NCBI GenBank assembly: GCA_027604005.1
Contig: JADGJT010000508.1
Span: 1 to 14,010, forward strand
Direction of reading: 5' to 3'
Source: Dinochytrium kinnereticum
Taxonomy: Eukaryota > Chytridiomycota > Chytridiomycetes > Chytridiales > Chytridiaceae
Length of the DNA: 14,010 nt
Part shown: positions 1 to 10,248 of the stretch, in pieces
Position numbering within the stretch: position 1 is the stretch's first letter
How the letters are laid out: the number at the start of each line of letters is the position of its first letter
The notes under the pieces: model-generated
The model's input: only the letters and a program-made list of their open reading frames with translations
The model's database searches: none
Told to the model about the DNA's origin: nothing
Position numbers and translations under genes: made by a program

Positions 1-3000
1 CAAAGGTTAGTTTTCACATCAAAAATGCTGGTCGAACCATCCTTCCCCACAGTCTAACCTATTTATCCCATCCCCGAACTCATTTTGATGACAGGACACG
101 GGAGCACAGTACAGCACTCCAGAGATCACGGTAGGAATTTTTTTTTTTTTTTTTTTTCAGTTCAAATGCTTTCTTTAGTTTTGGCTTGACATTTTTGCTG
201 ATCCCATTTTTTTTTTTTTTTTTTGTTTGATGATGAAGGATATCTCTGAGGTTGACCGATCTGATCTCTCGTTCAGTGTGGGTGCTCCGATAATGTTTGT
301 GTCAAAGGAGAAGAAGAAGGGATTGCGTCGACGTGATGGGGAAAGGCCGCGGAAGGAGTATGATAGGGAGGATGTGGCAGCGTGAGTTTTTTTGAGTGTT
401 TACCAGCCTTTTTTTTTATTATTTTTAACGTTGAATAACAACGGTCACCCTTAACCACCCTTCTCCTTCTTCTTCTTCTTTTTTTTCAAACATTGATAAC
501 AACGGCAACCCTTAATTAACCTCCCCCATTTTCTTTTCAAATCCACCACCCCCCAACGCCCCCAAAACCCCAGCATAATGAGAAGCCATCAATTTATTCT
601 CCCAACCCCACCCACCCCTCACCAAGACGTCCAATCCCGCATCCAAGAATGGGTCCGCTCCGAAGTCCTCACCAGGCTCCTCCTCCACCAACATCAAGAC
701 CCCAATCACCTCCACCACCCCGAACCCACGGCCAAAGAACCCAGCTCCCACCTCGCCTCCCCAACGCCCCCGGCCCCCCCACCTCAGACCAAGGCCGCTA
801 CGACCCTCACGGGCGACGTGGTCGACGCGAATGCAGGACGCATCGTCCACGAGGCCGTTGAGGCTCATCATCACCGGGAGACGGGTCTCCTTGAGAGGGA
901 GGAGAGGTTATCCATCGCGTTGACGGATCACACGCGAACTGTTGTTGAGGAGGTGAGGAGGGTTTTGGAGGCTGAACGGGTTGAACGTGCGCGTGAGGAG
1001 GAGATGAGGCGAAGGATTGTTGAGGCTGAGGAGCGGGGACGTCGGGAGGGTGGTGGGGGTGGTGGGAGTGAGGTTGCGTTGGAGGCTTTGAGGAGGGTTA
1101 GGGAGGTGGAGATGGGGAGTATTGGGGCTTTGGTTGAGAGGGAGAGGGAGAGAGATGGGGAGAGGGAGAGGGAGAGGGTTAGGAGGGAGGAGGAGGAGCG
1201 GAGGAGGAGGGAGGAGGAGGAACGGAGGAGGAGGGAGGAGGAGGAGAGGAAGAGGAGGGAGGAGGAGGAGAGGAAGAGGAGGGAGGAGATGGAGGCGTTG
1301 AAGAGGGAGAGGGATGAGGAGGTGCGACGATTGAAGGCTGAGAGGGAGGAGGTGGAGAGACTCATGCTGGAAGAGGAACGAAAGCGGAAAGAAAAGGAAG
1401 AGGAGGAAAGGGAGAGGAAAAAGCGAGAGGAACGAGAACGGGAGCGAGAGCTTGAGCTTGAACTGGAACGTGAACAGCAGGTTGAGCAAAAGAAGGAGGA
1501 GCAAGACACCCCGAAGAAAGCAGAGGTGATGCGACAACTTTATTGTTGGCTGCCAAGCTGAATGGAATCTAACCTTATTGTTAATTTTCAAAAAAAAACA
1601 AACAAAAAACAAACACGATCAAACGGATAGGTCACCAACATCGCCATCCAGGTCTCCCCACCCCCTCAATCACAAATCCACGAATCCTCCATCACCGAAC
1701 CACCAACGATCGGATCAAGCGAATCAAGTTCAGTCGGCATAACAACCCTCTCAACCATGCTCTCCGACGGCGAGGTTGTTACCCATTTCTTCAGGTAAGT
1801 TCTTTGACAAGAAGAAACCACAACAAGAACAAAAAAAAACAAACAAACTCATCACGCCTTCCCTTCCCAGCGAGGGTGAAGTGTTGACAGGACTCGGAGA
1901 CCGTCCCCTGTTCCGACTTCTCCGCCACCAAGCCGGCGACGAGGGCACCTCCAAAGACGACGTGTCCAGCATCATCGATCCAAATGTCGAGAAGGCGCGG
2001 CCGTCCCATCCTCCTGCACAGGTCAAGCGGGAAGACAGCAGTGGAGAGAAATCGGGGTCCTCGAAATCTGGGACGAGTTCCGGTGAGGCGGTTAGTTTGG
2101 GGGAGGTGTCCATTTTGGGGGGGCTTCAGGAGGTCGGGGAGGTTGTCGTGGGTTTGGGAGGTAGGAGTGTTTCTTTCTCTGGCATTTTGGGTGCTGTCTA
2201 TAACCGAATGATCATTTACGTTTTAATCTTTTTTGCGTGCCATAAGGTGTAAGGAAGGAGAGTCGCAGTAAGGAGAAGGGAAAGGAAAAGGAAAAGGAGC
2301 GTGATGAACGGATTCCTAGTTCTAAGGCCTCTGCTCTCCTCCCTTTGGTTGCAGTACAGGTGCAAACATCCGTCAAGGGCGTTGCCATCCGACCCTCTTC
2401 CCCTTCACACTACCGTGATGATTCGTCTCCTTCACCTGAACCTGATCCCAAATCACAAAAAGACGACTTCCGCAGGCCACCTCCCACAAAGCCAGACCTT
2501 CCTGCCCTAGGAAGCGTCGCTGGTGGACAATCAGTCACAATCACGGCATCCCAGCACGATCGATCCAAAGCCGTTCTCCTCCCACCCCCAACACCAGCAT
2601 CAAAGCCCACAGTTCCCCAACCGAAACCAACCATCATCGAGGTGCAAGCCCAACCCAACCTCAGAAATTCCGCAGAAGACGATGACATCCACGTCATCAC
2701 AGGCCATGACGACACAGACCTAACCCCCGAAGCCGTCGACACGATCGCGAAAGAATTTCAAAACGCCTCCTCCACCTCCGACGACAGTTCCCTCGTCACC
2801 TCCGACCTTCCCTCAGCAGACCGCTCCTCCTCATCCACCTCCTCCTCCCACCGTCCCACCGCTCACCAACCCGCTCCAACCACAACCCCCCCACAACCCC
2901 AAAGACCAGCCGTGAGTGACATCCTCGCAGCACTGCAGAGAACAACCCAATCAGCCCTGTCACAGAGCGCCGCGTTCCAGATGAGCGTCTTGAGTCAGCT

Positions 3001-3979
3001 CAGCGATCTCAGTGAGGCCAGCACAAGCGAGGAGGAGGAGGAGGAGGACGGGAACGTGTCCTCTGTTTCTTCCGCTCCTCCCCTTATTGACTCGTCGTCC
3101 AACGCGCCGCCGGTCGTCGCGGCGACGGAGATGGGCGGATCATTGTCGTCCATGGAGAGTCTAGGGACGTTTCGACGGAGAGTGGTGGAGTCGGCTGCGG
3201 CTTTACGACCTGTCATGAGAAGTGGGACTAGGGATGCGGAGGATACACCTGGAGGTTCAAAGGCGATGGTGGGTGGGTCGATCATACCGGATCCAAGGGT
3301 CGTGCTTGCAGAGGAGGATAGGAGGGATGCTGTGACGCCTCTAAGGAAATCATCGACGGTCGCGTTTCCAGAGTTGAGTCCCATCGGCTCGGTTTCACCA
3401 AAGTAAGCCACACTCTTTTTTCCTCTCTTCACGACCAACAAACATGTTTTTTTGTTTTTTTCCCATCATCACAGGTCAGCAGCAACCCTCAGCCCCCACA
3501 ACACAACCACAACAACCCACAGCATCTCCTCACCAACCAACCCTCCCTCCTCAACCCCCTCAAAATCAGGCTCATCCAACTCTACCTCCTCAACCTCCAC
3601 ATCAAGCAAGAAGAAGTCCATCCTCACCTCCTCCCAAAAAAAAGGCCCCAAAAGATCAAAAAGCGCTGACATCTCCTCCGTGTCTTTCTCCCTCCCCTCC
3701 GAAACAGATTCATCTGAGCCTGCAGTGGCGTCAACGTCCGTTGCCGTCGCCTTGAAAGAGTTTGAGGAGGAGGAGGAGGGGAAGAAGACCGTGAAGAAGG
3801 GTCACGATCGTGAGGCGTTGGGTGGAGGAGCTTTGGTGAAGGCTGTGCTTGGACGCGAGAGTGGTAAGAGTGGGGATGTTGAGGCTGACATGTCAGATTC
3901 ATTGTCCATGTCTTCATTGAGGGAACTGACATCCTCGTCTGGGTCATCAGCAGGATCGTCGCGAGCAAAGAAAAGATGA
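1..3979 (+). CDS. Large disordered protein with long Glu/Arg helix, 3' part (5' end outside window)
   Basis: I join eight exons: 1-5, 95-130, 239-381, 574-1525, 1631-1794, 1871-2160, 2247-3402 and 3475-3979. Phase closes at every junction and the stop is TGA. From position 95 on they encode about 1,081 residues; the start lies left of the window, although ATGATG at 230-235 is an in-frame alternative start. Residues about 60-150 are Pro/His-rich with a short amphipathic stretch (IQEWVRSEVLTRLL). Residues about 245-370 are almost only Glu, Arg and Lys and include a perfect E4-R/K4 repeat. The remaining ~700 residues are Ser/Thr/Pro-rich with acidic patches (SEEEEEEDG, EFEEEEEG) and basic ends (SSRAKKR), so probably disordered. 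No enzyme domain, signal peptide or membrane span is visible. The order of weak motifs (EWxxxExLxRL, then VDAxxxxIVHE, then SDGEV/SEGEVL) recalls TALPID3/KIAA0586, a basal-body protein, which would suit a flagellated fungus; I hold this at about one in four. The gene structure is much more certain than the function. Confidence 0.8.
138..224 (+). repeat. Two long T homopolymers within an intron
   Basis: There is a run of 20 T at 138-157 and one of 18 T at 207-224. Both lie inside the inferred intron 131-238, upstream of the acceptor ATGAAG. They act as polypyrimidine-type sequence but are unusually long and are likely length-variable. Confidence 0.85.
1187..1282 (+). repeat. Four tandem 24-base units encoding EEEE(R/K)4, inside a near-pure purine tract
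   Basis: In frame with the surrounding exon, the codons spell four Glu then four Arg/Lys, four times: EEEERRRR twice, then EEEERKRR twice. The units are near-identical (GAG x4 then CGG/AGG/AAG), so they probably arose by recent tandem duplication. On the plus strand, about 1130-1330 is almost wholly purine (GAG/AGG/GGA), interrupted by only occasional pyrimidines. Alternating E4 and R/K4 blocks are the known signature of a stable single alpha-helix (ER/K helix), as in myosin VI/X and caldesmon. The wider charged segment runs to about 1500. Confidence 0.9.
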
Positions 3980-4431
3980 TGGCGCCTAGCAGATAAAGGA
4001 ATAAAGTGCATCAAGCATACAACAAAAAAAAAAAAGCAATTGTTTTTTTTTTAATGTAATAATATTTATGAAAACAAGAAATCCGTCTGTCAGAAGAAAA
4101 CCGAAACACACCACAAAATGAGGACTTCCAGTGGAACCAGGAAGGAGAAGAAAAAGACCAAACAACAGCAACTGAAGAGAAAACAACAACGAGAGAAAAA
4201 AAAAGACGTCAACGTACAAAGGTAAGGAAAGTTGTGGGAGCGAATATAATTGTAGGGCAACGCGCGCACAGCACAAAGCGTTAGGATAAATAAAGAAAAA
4301 GAACGACAAAAAATAATTCAAAGCATCAGAAGTCCTCAGCTGGACTCCTAACAGTTTTTAAAAAATGGATGCCGAACACCCAACAAAGGACAAGATCTTC
4401 TCAAAAGCCTAGAGGGGTAAAGAAAATGCAT
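3980..4431. other. Convergent intergenic gap
   Basis: This 452-base stretch lies between two genes that end towards each other. It is A-rich on the plus strand, with runs such as 4023-4034 and AAGAAAAA motifs, plus a second AATAAA near 4288. The minus-strand reading frame here is a low-complexity Phe/Leu-rich shadow of the A-rich sequence. I see no gene; it most likely holds the two 3' untranslated regions. Confidence 0.6.
4000..4005 (+). terminator. AATAAA polyadenylation signal of the left-hand gene
   Basis: AATAAA lies 21 bases after the TGA at 3977-3979 and is followed by A-rich then T-rich sequence (4021-4051). This is the expected arrangement for cleavage and polyadenylation of the plus-strand gene. 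Confidence 0.5.
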
Positions 4432-6118
4432 CTACATAACAATGGTGGGCTCCCCAATGTTTGCGGACACAGACTTGTGTGGCAGGACCTTTGCGCCGTT
4501 AATGTAAATCTACATAAATAAACCAGATCATTAGAACGCCGAAAAGAAGATAAGAACGAAAAAGAAAAAGACCAAGGATAAAAAAAATTTTAAAAAAAAG
4601 CTCATCTCACCTCATCAGAAACATGCACATCATCCCCCAAAACCGTAACATTCTCCAACCTAGCCCACCTCCCAACCGTAGAATGCCACCCAACAATGGT
4701 GCTCTGAACCCAAGCATGATCCTTCACAACGCTTCCATCCAGCAAGACACTCCTGCTCAGCCTCACTCCGTCCCCAATTATCACATTGGGTCCAATCGTC
4801 ACGTTCGGCCCAATCTTGCAGTTATCTCCAATCTTCGCCGATGGGTCAATCAGCACGTGGCCCGTGATGTAAGAGCCTGTGGTGAGGCTTCCAGGGGTCT
4901 TCTTGGCGACAGAGGAGAGCCAGAGACCCGTGCCAGTAAGGAAATCTTTGGGTTGACCAACATCCATCCAGAAACCAGGGAGCTCCATAGAGTGGATTTG
5001 GCCTTCAGCGGCCATGGGGGGGAAGACTTCGGTCTCGATAGACATTGGCTCGGGCTTCGGATTGAAGAAAAGAAGGACACCCGAGTTAGACATTGGGACT
5101 GAAATGCCCCCCCCCCAAAAAAAAAAATTGAAACAAAGAAGATGAAGAACGAAAATAATGTAAAAAAACACACCAAGATCCTCTTGAGAACGGTGGGGTT
5201 GAAAATGTAAAGCCCAGCATTGATCTTGTTGCTGATAAAATCCTTAGGCTTCTCCACAAAGCGATCAATTTCAGTGCTCCCGGGCCTGTTCACAACAACA
5301 CCATACTTGCTGGGCTCCTCAACCCTCGTCACCATGATGGTTCCCTCCCCACCATGCTTCTTGTGGAACGCCACCATCTCCGGAAACGGGAAGTCACAGA
5401 TCACATCAGAGTTGAGAACAAAAAAGGGCTCGTCGTCCTTGCCAAGAATGTGGGCGGCGAGGGCAAGAGGACCAGCAGTGCCGAGGGGCTCGTTCTCAAC
5501 AGAAAAGTGGATCTTGATGTTGAGCTCCTCCTCATACTTCTTCATGGCCTTGACCATGATCTCGGGACGGTAGTTGACGGCGAGGACAACGTCCTTGACG
5601 CCGGCCTAAGCAAGTACGGGTTTGAATCGTCAGTCAATGTTGCCACAATAACCACAAACAACCAAAAGACAAGCCGATAACCCTCCCGCAAAAACCAAAA
5701 ACCACCTCCCAAAACAGCCAAAAAGCAAAAGGGCCAAACGAAAAAACAAAAGAGGATAAGAAAGATCGCCATCAAACGCACCTTCACAAGCGCTTCAATC
5801 TGATGAACGATCATAGGTTTGTTTCCAAACTCGACCAAAGGCTTGGGGATCGTCAGAGTGAGGGGACGCAGACGCGTTCCAAAACCTGTATGCGGCAAGA
5901 AAAAGACGTCAGAATCAGTAGTTCGAGATCAAGGAGGCAGATAGTGTAAATGAAGACGGCTCATCAGATCTCTCGCTCTCTCTCTCTTCCCGCTGATGTG
6001 GGTCCAGATGGAGGGATTGACTAAAAATTCCAGGGACATCCTCTCCAACAAGCGCGAGAGAAGGAGGGACGGGGCGATCGGGAGGATCCTCACCTCCGAC
6101 AAGAATAAGAGCCTTCAT
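4432..6118 (-). CDS. MPG1: Mannose-1-phosphate guanylyltransferase (GDP-mannose pyrophosphorylase)
   Basis: The enzyme makes GDP-mannose from mannose-1-phosphate and GTP in the cytosol, the donor for N-/O-glycosylation, GPI anchors and wall mannans. Five exons, in transcript order: 6094-6118, 5782-5885, 5174-5605, 4611-5054 and 4432-4509. They join in phase to 360 aa, the usual length for the fungal/GMPPB enzyme. The N-terminus [18 protein letters not shown] carries the nucleotidyltransferase signature, and the 25-base first exon ends inside it. Further hallmarks are [10 protein letters not shown] (about 81-90), metal-binding NSD (108-110), FVEKPKDF (159-166), [16 protein letters not shown], and a C-terminal left-handed beta-helix of hexapeptide repeats ([18 protein letters not shown]) ending in EPTIVM. 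The start is fixed by family alignment. Intron 5055-5173 contains an earlier acceptor-like TTTCAG; the frame requires the later one (CCGAAG). The upstream neighbour NOP2 is on the same strand but separate. Identity is firm. Confidence 0.97.
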
Positions 6119-6846
6119 TGTTTTACAGGTAGATGTTTGGTGTAGAGATGGGGCTTTTCTTGACTCTTCAGCGACGATCTCTTGATCAAAAGCACAGAGA
6201 TGAAGAAAGCGGGATTGAAGTAGTCGATGGAGTTATGAGAAGGACGTGAAGGGACGGATGGATGGATGGATGGATGACGGCTGAAGGGGATGGCTGGATA
6301 GATATCGCAACGCACACAGAGGTGAAGGCAAAATGCTGTGCTGTGTTTTGCTGCACCTCAAAATTTCAGCAGCAGGAAATTTGCTTGCCACCAGCCCCCA
6401 GCCATACTCCCATTGGCACCCTTGTCGCTCGCTGCCCATCAAGGGCTTTGGAGCAGCCCTCCTCCCGCTGAACCCCTTCCGCTCCAACGGGAAAGGAAGG
6501 GCAAGCAGCGGTCATATACCATGGCTTCAAACATGCTGAGAAGGACGTCTAAGAGCAAGTGACTGATTCAAATAGAAAAGAAAAAGAAAAAATAATAGAG
6601 GAAAAAAGGCCATCTAAGGCCAGCAACACAGGCGAATGATGGAACAAAACAAGGAGGGAACGGCTCTGGCATGGCAGAGATGAGAAATGAGAATGAACAG
6701 AGAGAGAGTAAATATAAACCAAGATGGAGAGCATTGTCCCCTGCACACACGCTGCACATAAAGAAAACCCCGCACCCCCACCCCCACAATCCATAAAAAA
6801 AATTAACCAAAACACGGACCACCCCCAATAAACAAGCAAAAGAAAA
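6119..6846. other. Intergenic region: MPG1 promoter and NOP2 3' end
   Basis: These 728 bases separate two minus-strand genes. The part next to 6119 must carry the MPG1 promoter; I see no clear TATA box. Around 6300-6530 the base composition is more balanced, and short overlapping plus-strand frames (about 70 codons) end together at 6562, for example one reaching MASNMLRRTSKSK. They resemble nothing I know and change frame freely, so I do not call a gene. From 6570 to 6846 the sequence is A-rich, consistent with a NOP2 3' untranslated region. Confidence 0.55.
6256..6275. repeat. (GGAT)5 microsatellite
   Basis: Five perfect GGAT units sit about 140 bases upstream of the MPG1 start codon, in its likely promoter or 5' untranslated region. 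Confidence 0.9.
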
Positions 6847-9800
6847 CTACCTCCCTAAAAACTCCCCATTCGCCTTCCTGCCCTCCTTCTTCGCCCCGCC
6901 CTTAGCAGGTGGTGCACTCTTCAGGTTCTTCATGGCCTCTTTCTTAGCCTTCTTCTTCTCATCCCTCATCCTCTTCTTCGTCTCCCTGTCAATTTCTTCC
7001 TTATCTCGACTATCTTCCTCCATGGCGTCGCCGTCTGAAGCCTCTGCAGGCTCCTCCTCCTCCGCGGCTGCAGCAGGAGTGGGTCCAGGCTTGACGCGCT
7101 GGTTTCCAGGAAGGCTCTTGGGGTGGATGCCCTTCTTCTTTAATCGCTTCTCTTGGGCGCCTGAACGGATCATTCAAAAGGGGGAGGAAACAAAGAAAAG
7201 AAAAGAAGTTACTAAAACGGCGTACTCCACACTCAAGCCCCCCAAGACAGGCCCAAAGAATTTACGCAGAAAATGACTTCGACGCTTACGCCTCATAATC
7301 TCCTGATCCTCCTCATCATCAAAGGTGACATTGTCGGCGGCGGAAGTGGCAACAACAGCCTCCTCCTCGTCCTCCTCCTCACCCTCACCATCCTTAACCT
7401 CATCCTCCTCGTCCTTAGCGGGCTCAGCAAACTTGTTCGACACCTTCTTGAATTTTGCAACGTAGAACCCATCCATGTTGTAGGTGTGGGGGTAGTACCT
7501 TCGAGTTAACGCAACAGAAGGGTGGAAGGTCTTGCCCCGGTACCTTTGAGGGAAGTGAATAAATCAATGGTTTAGCATTTAAATTCAAAGAGTAAAATGC
7601 AAGCCCTATAGCAAATAAGAAAGGAAAGACGAAAGCTGTACGTCTTGAGCACAATTAAGAGTCCGCATATACGTGGATAAGAAAGTATAAACACTCACTT
7701 GGTGAACCCCTCCTTTCCAAAGTCCAAACCAGTGGGCACCAACTTCACATTAGGCCTCTTCCTCAAAGCGTACGCAACCACATCCTCATTCTCCTCGACA
7801 GTGACCGAACAAGTCGAATAAACAATGTACCCTCCAGTCGCCGACCCAGCGTCCACTGAGTCAATCGCCGCCAACACCAACTCCCTCTGCACCTGAGCGA
7901 GCATATCAAAATCAGCCTGAGACTTGTTCGACTTGACCGAGGGATCCTTCGAGATAACCCCAGTACCACTACAAGGAGCATCCAGCAAAACCCGATCAAA
8001 TCCACCAATGGCCACCGGGAAGGCCCGTCCATCACAGTTACAAACAACAACATTCCTGGCCCCCAATCGATGAACATTCGCCACAAGCGCCTTACACCTC
8101 TCCCTGTTGGCGTCATTGGCAAACACGCAACCCGTGTTCTTCATCAACGCAGCAATGTAGGTACTCTTCCCACCTGGAGCAGAGCACATGTCCAACACAC
8201 GTTCATTCTCCTGAGGAGCGAGTGCCATAACTGGGAGGAAAGAGGAGGCTGCTTGAAGCATGTAATGACCTGCAAGGTACTCGGGGGTGGCTCCGATAGG
8301 GACAGGGCTGTCAAAGATCTGCAAGCCAACTTTGGACCACTTCCCAACAGGTTCAAGCTGAACACCACGGTTCATGAGCGACTGGGCAAGATCTCTCCTG
8401 CGGGTCTTGAGGGTGTTGGCACGAATGACAACAGGGCGTTGCACCTCGTTCGCCTCAAAGAACTCAATCGCCTCGGAGATGGGGAAAAGGTGGAAAAGCT
8501 TCTCAAGAAGGTAATCATTGTACCCATAGTAAAGCGAAAGATCCTTCATCAGCTGAGTGGTGTACTCGGACCTCGATCGATCCGCTTCACGAAGCTCCTT
8601 AAAGTTGTTCAGCACCCGGACAATCTCTTGAATGCGGGTGTGAACAATCTGAAGATCCTCAGACTGGTTGGGGTCCTGCTCAATCTCCTGACCAGAGGGA
8701 AGGATAAAAGTCTCACGTTGAGAGATGTTGGTCTTGAGCTCATCCTCGCCGAGACGTTGGAGCTCCTCTTCAGCCTCATCCTCCTCGAGACCCTCTCGCT
8801 CAAAGTCATTAAGATTCTCGTCATCGTCGTCCTCGTCACTGTCACCGTCCTCTTCGTCCATGTCAAAGTCCATCTTGATCTTCTTTCCTCCAATCTCATC
8901 ATCATCATCCTCGCCGTCAAACTCATCGTCCTGAGAACAAGGAGGTCAAAACAAAACACGTTCATAAATGTGAAAGGCATATGGAAATAGAGGCACTCAC
9001 GAGACCCTCGTCATCTTCCAGATCTTCGAGACCCATCACGCCTTCCTCATCGTCCTCATCATCATCTTGCTCCATGCTGAAGCCCTCTGCAAACATAGCC
9101 TCCTCGTCGTCATCGTCTTCACCCTCCAATTCCTCGTCATCTTCATCTTCGTCAAGCTCCTGAGGAACATCCTCATCTTCATCGTCATCATCTATTTCTG
9201 CCTCATCATCCTCTTCCTCCTCCTCAACGATCTTTGCCGCCTTGTTGTTGGCAAGTTTTCTAAAGCAAGCGTCATTAGTAATGGAGAGAGAGGGGTAACC
9301 CTATTCATTACAGAACAAAAAGAAAACAGTCCTCACCTAGACTTATTGGCCTGACGAGCCAAAGCTTTTGAGGGCTTTGCGACCACCTCCTCCTCCTCGT
9401 CATCCTCCTCATCCTCCTCCTCCTGGACCAACGGTCTCTTCCTCGACCCATTCAATGCATTCGGGTTCAAGATCAATGGCCCCCTCCCGTTTCTAGCAGG
9501 AGCAGCGGCCGCAAGAGCCCCCTTACCTCCTTGCTTAGGCATCACCTCAGCAACAGCCTTCACAGACCCTTTCCCCTTTGCCTGACCCTTCCCAGCCGGC
9601 TTCTCAGCGATCAACACGTCCTCTCTCTTCCCACTCTTTCCCTTCGCTTCCTTCTTCCCATTCTGCATCTGCTTCTTTGCATTCACAGGGCTGGGTGAGG
9701 GCACTGGCTTCGCAACGTCTCCCTTCTTTGGCGTCTTCTCAACCGGGGCAGCAGCAGACTTGCCCAAGCGCTTCTCCTTCAGCCTGTTGAATGTTGCATC

Positions 9801-9857
9801 GTCCATGGGTCTGGGGGGGGGTTGCCGTTTGGCGGCCTGGTGTCCGCGAGATCCCAT
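6847..9857 (-). CDS. NOP2: NOP2/NSUN1, nucleolar large-subunit rRNA (cytosine-5) methyltransferase
   Basis: Nop2 methylates a conserved cytosine of 25S/28S rRNA (C2870 in yeast) using S-adenosylmethionine and is needed for 60S subunit assembly in the nucleolus. Five exons in transcript order, 9337-9857, 9001-9259, 7699-8930, 7290-7543 and 6847-7160, join in phase to 859 aa, longer than yeast Nop2. The start was chosen because MGSRGHQ matches the family's MGSR N-terminus; the frame stays open upstream to about 10259, so this is homology-based. Layout: Lys/Ala-rich basic N-terminus (1-160), long Glu/Asp tract (about 155-310), then the Rossmann methyltransferase core. SAM motif I is [11 protein letters not shown] (505-515). 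Motif IV is [10 protein letters not shown] with Cys580 and motif VI is VYSTCSV with Cys634, the two cysteines used for catalysis and product release. After these come [20 protein letters not shown], another acidic patch and a Lys/Arg-rich tail. All key residues are intact. Confidence 0.97.
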
Positions 9858-10248
9858 ACTGGTTTGGTTGACGGACGGCGGGATGGATTTGTCGATGGGG
9901 TTGAGAGAAAAAAAAAAAAAAAAAAAGTTTGTCTGGTTTCTGTTGTGTTTTTTTTTAATTTTATTATTATTTGGGACGATGGCCTTTAGACGCTGCATCG
10001 ACGACAGAGGGGCGGTGGAGGAGGCACGCAGCTGCATTGAAGGATTCAGGTCTATTGGAGGGAAACCACGCAAGGCCATCATTGAAAGCATCGCAAGAAC
10101 CTCGCTACCAGAGAACCAAAACAGCAACGAACGATAAAGAACGACAGTAAAATAAGACAAAGCCAAAAGAATCTGTGCGGAGGGAGAAAAAAAAAAAAAA
10201 GAAAGAAAGAAAATGAGCTCATGTCTCTCGTCCACCAGACCATGATCA
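9858..10248. other. Gap between RGC 3' end and NOP2 start
   Basis: This 391-base gap must hold the RGC 3' untranslated region and the NOP2 promoter. It contains a 19-A run at 9908-9926, a T-rich run at 9948-9956 and an A-rich run near 10187-10200. Between 9979 and 10137 there is a compositionally distinct plus-strand frame of 52 codons (MAFRRCIDDRGAVEEAR...), but the minus-strand frame is open there too and I recognise no family, so I leave it uncalled. Confidence 0.55.
9960..9965 (-). terminator. Candidate AATAAA polyadenylation signal for RGC
   Basis: The plus strand reads TTTATT, so the minus strand reads AATAAA within an AATAATAATAAAA stretch, about 284 bases past the RGC stop codon and about 100 bases upstream of the NOP2 start. 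It is the only close match to the canonical signal I found in this gap. Confidence 0.35.

Noticed and set aside
1..131. A 43-codon open frame across 3-131
   Set aside because: Joining it to the next exon breaks the frame; exon 95-130 with GTTAGT donor, CTAAC branch site and ACAG acceptor fits in phase.
512..874. Gly-rich minus-strand frame of 120 codons
   Set aside because: Shadow of the Pro-rich plus-strand exon 574-1525; no recognisable domain.
908..1612. Long minus-strand frames rich in Leu/Pro or Ser opposite the Glu/Arg region
   Set aside because: They are the complement of GAG/AGG repeats and show only low-complexity sequence; the plus frame splices in phase with its neighbours.
6262..6562. 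Overlapping plus-strand frames of about 70 codons
   Set aside because: No known family, and several frames are equally open; a chance effect of stop-poor sequence.
8070..8990. Plus-strand frame of 306 codons opposite NOP2
   Set aside because: NOP2 on the minus strand carries all catalytic motifs; this is its antisense shadow and shows no domain.
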